From the NCBI RefSeq assembly GCF_029760895.1, contig NZ_CP121679.1, forward strand, positions 1,488,001 to 1,552,000: 64,000 bases of DNA, in the 5' to 3' direction. Below, piece by piece: positions 56,537 through 64,000 of this stretch (its first letter is position 1; each line of letters begins with the position of its first letter). Source of the DNA: Ancylobacter sp. WKF20 (GTDB lineage: Bacteria; Pseudomonadota; Alphaproteobacteria; Rhizobiales; Xanthobacteraceae). A program made the position numbers and the translations under genes. The notes below the pieces were generated by a model. That model saw nothing but the letters and a program-made list of their open reading frames with translations, made no database searches and was not told where the DNA came from.

Positions 56537-56568
56537 TTTCGATCGATTGCATTTCGTCTTTCGATCGA
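56537..56568 (+). promoter_or_regulatory. Direct repeat TTTCGATCGA with 22-bp period upstream of livH
   Basis: TTTCGATCGA at 56537-56546 and 56559-56568; each is itself palindromic around TCGATCGA. The period of two helical turns suggests a protein binding the same DNA face. The repeat lies about 125 bases before livH, inside the 326-base gap 56366-56691, which holds no gene I can support. Confidence 0.45.
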
Positions 56569-56691
56569 ATTGTATCTGAGAGCGACGCGCGCTAAGAGTG
56601 AAGACCCGCATACGTTGCGGGCAAGATTATAAATTATGCACACCGGATGCGTGCGGCTTTCGCCATCGGCTGAGGGGAGCCGGAAAACAAA

Positions 56692-57609
56692 ATGGAAGTC
56701 TTCATTCAGCAGCTCATCAACGGGCTGACGCTGGGCTCGATCTATGGGCTCATCGCCATTGGCTACACGATGGTCTTTGGCATCATCGGCATGGTGAACT
56801 TCGCCCATGGCGACGTGTTCATGGTGTCCACCTTCATCGCCCTGGTCTGCTTCCTGCTGCTCACCACGGTGCTCGGCATCACCTCGATCTTCCTGGCGCT
56901 GGCCATCGTGCTGGTGGTGGCGATGTTCTTCACATCACTGACCAACTGGGCGATCGAGCGCGTGGCCTACCGGCCCTTGCGCGGCTCGTTCCGCCTCGCG
57001 CCGATGATCTCGGCCATCGGCATGTCGATCTTCCTCGCCAATTTCGTCCAGGTCTCTCAGGGCCCGCGCAACAAGCCGGTGCCGCCGATGGTGACCGACG
57101 TGATCGTGCTGATGGACTCCGGCAACTACCAGGTCACGCTGGCGTGGAAGCAGGTCATCATCATGGCGGTGACCGCGCTGCTGCTGATGGGCTTCTGGTA
57201 CCTCGTGCAGAAGACCTCGCTCGGCCGCGCCCAGCGCGCCGTGGAGCAGGACCGCAAGATGGCGGCGCTGCTCGGCATCAATGTCGACCACACCATCTCG
57301 CTGACCTTCGTCATCGGCGCCGCGCTCGCCGCCGTCGCGGGCGTCATGTACATGATGTATTATGGTGTCGCGCACTTTGCCGACGGCTTCGTGCCGGGCG
57401 TGAAGGCCTTCACCGCCGCGGTTCTGGGCGGCATCGGCTCGCTGCCCGGCGCCGTGCTGGGCGGGCTGCTGATCGGCCTGATCGAGGTGTTCTGGTCGGC
57501 CTATTTCTCCATCGAGTACAAGGACGTCGCCGCCTTCTCGATCCTTGCCATCACCCTCATCTTCATGCCGCAGGGCCTGCTCGGCCGGCCGGAAGTCGAG
57601 AAGGTCTGA
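56692..57609 (+). CDS. livH: Branched-chain amino acid ABC transporter permease LivH
   Basis: 305 residues with eight membrane helices. It begins with QQLINGLTLGSIYGLIAIGYTMVFGIIGMVNFAHGDVFM and has FADGFVPGVKAFTAAVLGGIGSLPGAVLGGLLIGLIEVFWS, the LivH signature including the cytoplasmic loop that contacts the ATPase. It is the first gene of a complete liv operon (H-M-G-F-DUF6867-J). The ATG at 56692 has no strong Shine-Dalgarno (GGGGAG 18 bases upstream). Confidence 0.95.
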   Translation: MEVFIQQLINGLTLGSIYGLIAIGYTMVFGIIGMVNFAHGDVFMVSTFIALVCFLLLTTVLGITSIFLALAIVLVVAMFFTSLTNWAIERVAYRPLRGSFRLAPMISAIGMSIFLANFVQVSQGPRNKPVPPMVTDVIVLMDSGNYQVTLAWKQVIIMAVTALLLMGFWYLVQKTSLGRAQRAVEQDRKMAALLGINVDHTISLTFVIGAALAAVAGVMYMMYYGVAHFADGFVPGVKAFTAAVLGGIGSLPGAVLGGLLIGLIEVFWSAYFSIEYKDVAAFSILAITLIFMPQGLLGRPEVEKV

Positions 57610-57620
57610 GGTAGGCCGCC

Positions 57621-59053
57621 ATGGCAGTCCAGCTTGCCGACACCGCGCCCGCCCCGGCGCAGACGTCCGTGATGGCTCACGCCCTCAAGGATGCCTTCAT
57701 CACCGGCCTCATCGCCACCGGCCTCTTCGGTCCCCTGATCGGCTTCCAGACGATCGTCATCGATGGGGCGCTCGGTCTCGCATACCGGCCAATGACGCTG
57801 GCCGTCATGGTCGGCATCATCTTCGTCGGCCGCCTGATCCTCAATCTGACGATCTGGTCGCCCAACCGCCCGCCCCGGACCAAGACCGGCCCGACCGTGT
57901 TCGACCGCATGGGCACGACCGTCGGACCGGCGGTCAAGCCAGCGCTGCTCGGGCTGGCGATCTTCTTCCCGTTCATCGCCGCCGCCTCCATGGGCGGCCT
58001 GAGCGAGAGCCGCTATCTCATCGACCTCGGCATCCTCATCCTCACCTATGTGATGCTGGGCTGGGGCCTGAACATCGTGGTGGGCCTCGCCGGCCTGCTC
58101 GACCTCGGTTACGTCGCCTTTTACGCGGTGGGTGCCTATACCTACGCGCTGCTGGCGACCTCGGCGCCGATCAATGATTTCTTCGCCGGTCTGTTCGGCG
58201 AGACCTTCTGGGCGAGCTGGGCCTTCTGGATCTGCCTGCCCATGGCGGGCCTGTTTGCCGGCGTCTGGGGCATGATCCTCGGCTTTCCGGTTCTGCGCCT
58301 GCGCGGCGACTACCTCGCCATCGTTACGCTGGCCTTCGGCGAGATCATCCGCCTCGTGCTCATCAACTGGGTGGACTTCACCGGCGGCGGCGCAGGCATC
58401 GCCTCGATCCCGCGGGCGACCTTCTTCGGCATTCCCTTCACCGCGGGCGAGGATGGGTTCGCGGCGCGCTTCGGGCTCGAATTCAGCCCGATGCACCGCA
58501 TCATCTTCCTCTATTTCGTCATTCTCGCCCTCGCTCTGCTCACCGCCTTCGTGACGGTGCGGCTGCGCAAGCTGCCGGTCGGGCGGGCGTGGGAAGCGCT
58601 GCGCGAGGATGAGATCGCCTGTCGTTCGCTCGGCATCAACACCACCAATGTGAAGCTCTCGGCCTTCGCCACCGGCGCCATGTTCGGCGGCTTTGCCGGC
58701 TGCTTCTTCGCGGTGCGTGCCGGCTTCGTCTCCCCGGAGAGCTTTACCTTCGACATCTCGGCGATGATCCTCGCCATTGTGGTGCTCGGCGGCATGGGCT
58801 CGCAGATCGGCGTCGCGGTGGCGGCGGCGGTGATGATGGGCGGCATGGAGATGCTGCGCAATCTTGGCTTCCTCACCCAGATCTTCGGCAACGAGTTCGA
58901 CCCGAGCCTCTACCGCATGCTGCTGTTCGGCTTCGCCATGGTCACGATCATGGTCTGGAAGCCCCGCGGCCTCGTCTCCACCCGCGATCCCACCATCTTC
59001 CTGAAGGAGCGCAAGGCGGTGTCCGGCGATCTCGTCAAGGAGGGGCACGGCTG

Positions 59054-59054
<1 letters not shown>
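57621..59054 (+). CDS. livM: Branched-chain amino acid ABC transporter permease LivM
   Basis: 477 residues, longer than the usual 320-430 because of an N-terminal extension of about 120 residues with extra membrane helices. The conserved core is [36 protein letters not shown], then [30 protein letters not shown] and a C-terminal [32 protein letters not shown]. It forms the heterodimeric pore with LivH. It starts 11 bases after livH and overlaps livG by one base. Confidence 0.95.
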
Positions 59055-60015
<961 letters not shown>

Positions 60016-60019
<4 letters not shown>

Positions 60020-60798
60020 GCGACACAGTGACCACCGTGCCCCACAGCGCCGGCGCGCCGCTCGCCCCGAGCGACGCCGAACCCATGCTGGCCGTGCGCG
60101 GCGTAAAGACCTTCTACGGGAACATCATGGCGCTGAAGGGCGTCGATGTGGACGTCCACAAGGGCGAGATCGTCACCCTGATCGGCTCCAACGGCGCCGG
60201 CAAGTCGACGCTGATGATGACCATCTTCGGCCAGCCGCGCGCCCGTGAGGGGCAGATCGTCTATGAAGGCCGCGACATCACCAAGATGCCGACCCACGAG
60301 ATCGCGCAGCTCAAGATCGCGCAATCGCCGGAAGGCCGCCGCATCTTTCCGCGCATGACCGTGTTCGAAAACCTGCAGATGGGTGCCTCGGTCGACGGCT
60401 TCGCCCATTTCGAGCAGGATCTCGAGAAGGTCTTCGTGCTATTCCCGCGCCTCAAGGAGCGCATCAACCAGCGTGGCGGCACGCTGTCGGGCGGCGAGCA
60501 GCAGATGCTCGCCATCGGCCGCGCCCTGATGAGCCGCCCGCGCCTCTTGATGCTGGACGAGCCCTCGCTCGGCCTCGCGCCGCTGATCGTCAAGCAGATC
60601 TTCGACGCGATCCGCGAACTGAACCGCACCGAAGGTCTCACCGTGTTCTTGGTCGAGCAGAACGCGTTCCATGCGCTGAAGCTCGCCCATCGCGGCTATG
60701 TGCTGGTGAACGGCCTCGTCACCATGTCCGGCCCTGGCCGTGAACTGCTGGAGCGCCCCGAGGTACGGGCGGCCTATCTCGAAGGTGGGAAGCACTGA
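60016..60798 (+). CDS. livF: Branched-chain amino acid ABC transporter ATP-binding protein LivF
   Basis: 260 residues. Walker A is LIGSNGAGKSTLMMTIFGQP, the signature is LSGGEQQMLAIGRALMSRP and Walker B is LLMLDEPSLGLAP; the C-terminal HALKLAHRGYVLVNGLVTMSGPGRELLERPEVRAAYLEG is typical of LivF. An N-terminal extension of about 25 residues precedes the ATPase core. It overlaps livG by four bases and is followed after one base by the DUF6867 gene. Confidence 0.95.
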
Positions 60799-60799
60799 C

Positions 60800-61276
60800 A
60801 TGGCACAGACCAGCGGCACGCTCATCTCCCAGGGCCCGACGACCAGCCTCGCGGTGGTCGTGCCCGCCCTCGTCGTCATCGCCATTCTGGTGGCATCGGT
60901 CATCACGCCATCCTCGGTCATCGAGGTGTCGCGCGGCGATTTCCTGCTCGTCACCGTGTTCCTCGGCGGCGGTGCGGCCTGGTTCACCGGCCGCTCCATC
61001 GCCCGCACCTGGCGGGTGTACCGCCAGGCGGTGGTCTACGCGCTCCTGCTCGGCTGCGTGGTGCGCTTCTTCCACTTCGCGCTGTTCCAGGGGACGCTCC
61101 TGTCCCTGCACTATTTCCTGACGGATACGGCCTTCCTGGTGGCGCTCGCCACCCTCGGCTTCCGCTCCGAGCGGGCAAGCCAGATGGCGACGCGCTATGG
61201 CTGGATCTACCGTCAGTCGGGGCCGTTTGGCTGGCTCGAGGGCGCCTCCCGCGAGGCGTCCGGCGAGCGGAGCTGA
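60800..61276 (+). CDS. DUF6867 family membrane protein in the liv operon
   Basis: 158 residues with three to four membrane helices (about 15-35, 47-65, 80-95, 105-120) and a conserved C-terminal RYGWIYRQSGPFGWLE. It matches the DUF6867 proteins found within liv operons of Rhizobiales; function unknown, presumably an accessory of the transporter. It starts one base after the livF stop codon, so it is certainly in the operon. Confidence 0.85.
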   Translation: MAQTSGTLISQGPTTSLAVVVPALVVIAILVASVITPSSVIEVSRGDFLLVTVFLGGGAAWFTGRSIARTWRVYRQAVVYALLLGCVVRFFHFALFQGTLLSLHYFLTDTAFLVALATLGFRSERASQMATRYGWIYRQSGPFGWLEGASREASGERS

Positions 61277-61405
61277 GCGGCCTTCACCATGTTTCGCTTC
61301 CTCATCGACAGGGGTGCGGAAAAGAGCATGATAGCGGTCAGGGGTGACAGCTACCTGGCCGTGCAGGCTGCGAAGACTACCCTTTCAGAATCAGGAGAGA
61401 AGTTC

Positions 61406-62506
61406 ATGAAGAAGCTTCTGTTTGCGGGCATTGCGCTCGGCGCCATGGCGGCGCTGGCCGTGCCGGCCTCGGCGCAGGTAAAGGTCGGCGTCGGCGGTCC
61501 GATCACCGGCCCGAACGCCACCTTCGGCGCCCAGCTCAAGAACGGCGCCGAGCAGTGGGCGGCGGACGTCAACGCCGCCGGCGGTCTCCTCGGCCAGAAG
61601 GTCGAGATCGTGGTGGGCGACGACGCCTCCAAGCCCGAGCAGGGCGTCTCGGTGGCCAACAAGTTCATCGCCGACGGCGTGAAGTTCGTGATCGGCCACT
61701 TCAACTCGGGCGTGTCGATCCCGGCCTCCGAGCAGTATGCCGAAGCCGGCGTGATCGCCATCTCCCCGGCCTCGACTAACCCGAAGCTGACCGAGCGCGG
61801 CCTCACCAACGTGTTCCGCACCTGCGGTCGTGACGACCAGCAGGGCGCCGTTGCCGCCGCCTACATCCTTCAGAACCTGAAGGGCAAGAAGATCGCCATC
61901 GTCCACGACAAGACCCCCTACGGTAAGGGTCTGGCCGACGAGACCAAGAAGGCGCTCAACGCCGGTGGCGTGACCGAAGTCGTCTATGAAGGCATCAACC
62001 CGGGCGAGAAGGACTATTCCGCTCTCGTTTCCAAGCTGAAGGCCGCGAACGTCGACATTCTCTACTACGGCGGTCTGCACACCGAAGCCGGCCTGCTGGT
62101 GCGCCAGCTGCGCGACCAGGGCCAGAACACCGTCCTGTTCTCCGGCGACGGCATCACCGACAAGGAGTTCTGGACCATCGCCGGTCCGGGCGCCGCTGGC
62201 ACCCTCATGACCTTCGGCCCGGATCCGCGCAAGAGCCCGGCCGCCGTCAAGGTCGTCGAGGAGTTCAAGAAGAAGAACATCGACCCCGAGGGTTATGTTC
62301 TCTACTCCTACGCCGCTGGCCAGGTGATCCAGCAGGCCGTCGAAGCGACCAAGTCGCTCGATACCAAGAAGGTCGCCGAGTACATCCACTCGGGCGCGGC
62401 TTTCAACACGGTGCTCGGCAAGCTGACCTTCGACAAGAAGGGTGACCGCACCAACCTCGACTACGTCGTCTATGTCTGGAAGGACGGCGGCTACACCGAG
62501 CTCTGA
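61406..62506 (+). CDS. livJ: Branched-chain amino acid-binding protein LivJ
   Basis: 366 residues with a Sec signal peptide (MKKLLFAGIALGAMAALAVPASA). The mature protein has VKVGVGGPITGPNATFGAQLKNGAEQWAADVNAAGGLLGQKVEIVVGDDASKPEQG and KFVIGHFNSGVSIPASEQYAEAGVIAISPASTNPKLTERG, the type I periplasmic binding fold of LivJ/LivK. The ATG at 61406 has AGGAGAG upstream. It ends the operon and is followed by a strong terminator. The 129 bases between it and DUF6867 may hold an additional promoter. Confidence 0.95.
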   Translation: MKKLLFAGIALGAMAALAVPASAQVKVGVGGPITGPNATFGAQLKNGAEQWAADVNAAGGLLGQKVEIVVGDDASKPEQGVSVANKFIADGVKFVIGHFNSGVSIPASEQYAEAGVIAISPASTNPKLTERGLTNVFRTCGRDDQQGAVAAAYILQNLKGKKIAIVHDKTPYGKGLADETKKALNAGGVTEVVYEGINPGEKDYSALVSKLKAANVDILYYGGLHTEAGLLVRQLRDQGQNTVLFSGDGITDKEFWTIAGPGAAGTLMTFGPDPRKSPAAVKVVEEFKKKNIDPEGYVLYSYAAGQVIQQAVEATKSLDTKKVAEYIHSGAAFNTVLGKLTFDKKGDRTNLDYVVYVWKDGGYTEL

Positions 62507-62551
62507 TCGCGCATCGGGCCGCTCGCGCGGCGCCGCTTACACCTGACGAAG

Positions 62552-62580
62552 AACCCGCCGGTTAGCGCCGGCGGGTTTTT
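62552..62580. terminator. Strong intrinsic terminator of the liv operon
   Basis: A 10-bp perfect stem (AACCCGCCGG and CCGGCGGGTT) with a 6-base loop and a TTTTT run on the plus strand. It lies 46 bases after livJ and can also serve the convergent ccdA-like gene. Confidence 0.93.
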
Positions 62581-62589
62581 CTTTGCGCC

Positions 62590-63321
62590 TCAGCCGAAGC
62601 GGGAGAGCGCCGGAAACGTCTCCAGCAGCCAGAAGCTCATCGTCGCCATCCAGCCGGAGAGGAAGCCGATGCCGGTGAGCACCAGAAGGCCCCCCATCAC
62701 CTTCTCGACCATAGGCAGATAGCGCCGGGCATGAACGAGCAGGCCGAGCGCCGGGCGCGCCATAGCGGCGACCAGCAGAAAGGGCACGCCGAGGCCAGCG
62801 GAATAGACGGCCAGTAGCCCCGCCCCGCGCGTCAGCGTCTGCTCGCTCGCCGCCACGGCGAGGATCGCCGCAAGCACCGGCCCGATGCAGGGCGTCCAGC
62901 CAAAGGCGAAGGCGAGGCCCATCACATAGGCGCCGGCGAGTGTGGAAGGCGCATCGACATGCACGCGGCGCGTGCGCGTCAGCCAGCCGAAGCGCAGCAC
63001 GCCGAGGAAGTGCAGCCCCATCAGCAGGATGGCGACGCCGGCTACAATGCTGAGCTCCTGCGAATACATGCGCAGATAGCCGCCGGCCACCGAAGCGCCC
63101 GCGCCCAGCGCCACGAAGACAGTCGAGAAACCCGCCACGAATAGAAGCGCCGCACCGAGCGTGCGGCGCGCGGCGGCGTCGGTCGGCGCCTTGTGGGTGA
63201 TCTGGTCGAGGCTGGTGCCGGCGAGATAGCACAGATAGGGCGGTACCAGAGGCAGCACGCAGGGCGACACGAAGCTGGCAATGCCCGCGGCAAAGGCCGC
63301 CGGGAGGGTGACGTCGGCCAT
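62590..63321 (-). CDS. ccdA: CcdA/DsbD-type cytochrome c biogenesis membrane protein
   Basis: 243 residues with six membrane helices. The redox-active cysteines lie in FVSPCVLPLVPPYLCYLAG and FGWTPCIGPVLAAILAVA, the pair that carries electrons from cytoplasmic thioredoxin across the membrane to apocytochrome c thiols or other periplasmic targets. The ATG at 63321 (MADVTLP) is chosen; a longer reading to 63384 is not conserved. No ccm genes or TlpA-like thioredoxin gene is adjacent. Confidence 0.9.
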   Translation of the reverse strand: MADVTLPAAFAAGIASFVSPCVLPLVPPYLCYLAGTSLDQITHKAPTDAAARRTLGAALLFVAGFSTVFVALGAGASVAGGYLRMYSQELSIVAGVAILLMGLHFLGVLRFGWLTRTRRVHVDAPSTLAGAYVMGLAFAFGWTPCIGPVLAAILAVAASEQTLTRGAGLLAVYSAGLGVPFLLVAAMARPALGLLVHARRYLPMVEKVMGGLLVLTGIGFLSGWMATMSFWLLETFPALSRFG

Positions 63322-63434
63322 GAACTGCGCAACCTTTACCGGACTGTTGGACCTTCCAATGCACGCCCGCTTGAGCTTATGCAATGTGGCCGCTTGGCCT
63401 CTCCCCGTGATGTGATGCTGCTGGTGCCCGCCCG

Positions 63435-64000
63435 ATGCGCAACCTGATCACCGACGTTCCCGGCCTACGCGTCGGCAACGCCACCGACCTCGCCCTCGCC
63501 TCGGGCGTCACCGCCGTCATCTTCGACGAACCGACCGTCGCCTCGGTCGATGTACGCGGCGGCGGGCCCGGCACGCGCGAGACCGATCTTCTGGCACCGG
63601 ACGAGACCGTGGGCGCCATCCACGCCCTTGCCCTTTCGGGCGGCTCCGCCTTCGGGCTCGACGCCGGCGCCGGGGTGATGGCGGCGCTGGCCGAGCGCGG
63701 CATCGGCTTTGCCGTCGGCAGTGCCCTGGTACCCATCGTGCCCGGCGCCGTGCTGTTCGATCTTCTGAATGGCGGCGACAAGAACTGGGGCCGCTTTCCG
63801 CCCTATCGCGATCTCGGCTACGCCGCCGCCAATGCCGCCGGGCTCGATTTCCCGCTCGGCACGGTCGGCGCGGGCACCGGCGCCACGACGGTCGATCTGA
63901 AGGGCGGGCTGGGTTCGGCCTCGATGATCGCGGCAAGCGGCCACAGGGTCGGCGCGCTGGTGGCGGTGAATGCCTGCGGGGCGACCAATTTCCCCAATGC
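63435..64000 (+). CDS. P1 family peptidase (DmpA/L-aminopeptidase-D-esterase), cut by window end
   Basis: 188 codons are visible; the 3' end lies beyond 64000. LITDVPGLRVGNATD, GGGPGTRETDLL, HALALSGGSAFGLDAGAGVMAALAERGIGFAVG and GAGTGATTVDLKGGLGSAS are typical of the DmpA N-terminal region. The self-cleavage site and nucleophile Ser lie further on, outside the window. Family enzymes are N-terminal-nucleophile aminopeptidases with D-esterase activity. It is divergent from the ccdA-like gene by 113 bases. Confidence 0.9.
   Translation, partial: MRNLITDVPGLRVGNATDLALASGVTAVIFDEPTVASVDVRGGGPGTRETDLLAPDETVGAIHALALSGGSAFGLDAGAGVMAALAERGIGFAVGSALVPIVPGAVLFDLLNGGDKNWGRFPPYRDLGYAAANAAGLDFPLGTVGAGTGATTVDLKGGLGSASMIAASGHRVGALVAVNACGATNFPN

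Overview
The window is GC-rich, densely coded DNA from an alphaproteobacterium, most likely a Hyphomicrobiales/Rhizobiales member of the Xanthobacteraceae type (Ancylobacter, Starkeya, Xanthobacter and relatives). The placement is inferred from the gene repertoire: DUF3126, Usg, ExoD, BcsS, a BTLCP transglutaminase-like protein, the DUF6867 gene inside a liv operon, an Anbu cluster and groESL with a CIRCE element. I see chromosomal housekeeping, transport and accessory genes; no phage, insertion sequence, CRISPR array or rRNA. The two ends cut genes: a rhomboid protease on the left and a DmpA-type P1 peptidase on the right.

Layout. 1-5 kb: rhomboid, BTLCP protein, GNAT acetyltransferase, gamma-carbonic anhydrase, DUF3126, cysE and an alpha/beta hydrolase. 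5.1-6.2 kb: a base-composition island with a solitary PD-(D/E)xK restriction-type nuclease. 6.2-11 kb: a membrane protein, an NDUFS6-like zinc protein, an FAD monooxygenase, an EamA exporter and an LLM flavoenzyme. 11-15 kb: a three-function putA with clustered GTTGCA-type sites at its 5' end. 15.1-18.5 kb: tRNA-Leu(UAA), fhs, DoxX and gpt. 18.6-21.3 kb: a sulfonate/taurine/nitrate-type ABC importer. 21.4-22.1 kb: a CinA-N/MoaB-like protein.

22.3-27.2 kb: the Anbu cluster (circularly permuted ATP-grasp, alpha-E, transglutaminase, Anbu protease), interrupted by a palindromic repeat and a LysE exporter. Just beyond, on the opposite strand, is a 23-residue membrane peptide gene with a strong ribosome binding site. 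27.5-31 kb: SDR, DUF2235 hydrolase, ExoD and Usg. 31-33.4 kb: groES-groEL, followed by two 90-bp in-frame copies of the groEL tail plus 3' flank. 33.4-38.5 kb: an MFS transporter, a composite palindrome array ordered A-B-C/A-B-C/A-C, and an autotransporter with RTX-like repeats.

38.6-41.7 kb: a YbhGFS-type ABC efflux operon. 41.9-44.1 kb: a phytase-like secreted protein behind a Pho-box-like site. 44.4-47.6 kb: a TRAP transporter with a hairpin between the binding protein and the permeases. 47.7-50.7 kb: a HerA-like ATPase, DUF488 and an orphan BcsS. 50.7-53.4 kb: a molybdenum-hydroxylase maturation operon (two XdhC parts and a MoeA/MocA fusion). 53.5-56.4 kb: a lysine-2,3-aminomutase-like enzyme, a BaiN-like flavoprotein and a flavin reductase. 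56.7-62.5 kb: a complete branched-chain amino acid ABC operon (livHMGF, DUF6867, livJ) ending in a strong terminator. Then ccdA and the cut peptidase gene.

The most unusual items are the triplicated groEL tail, the modified Anbu cluster and the composite palindrome array.
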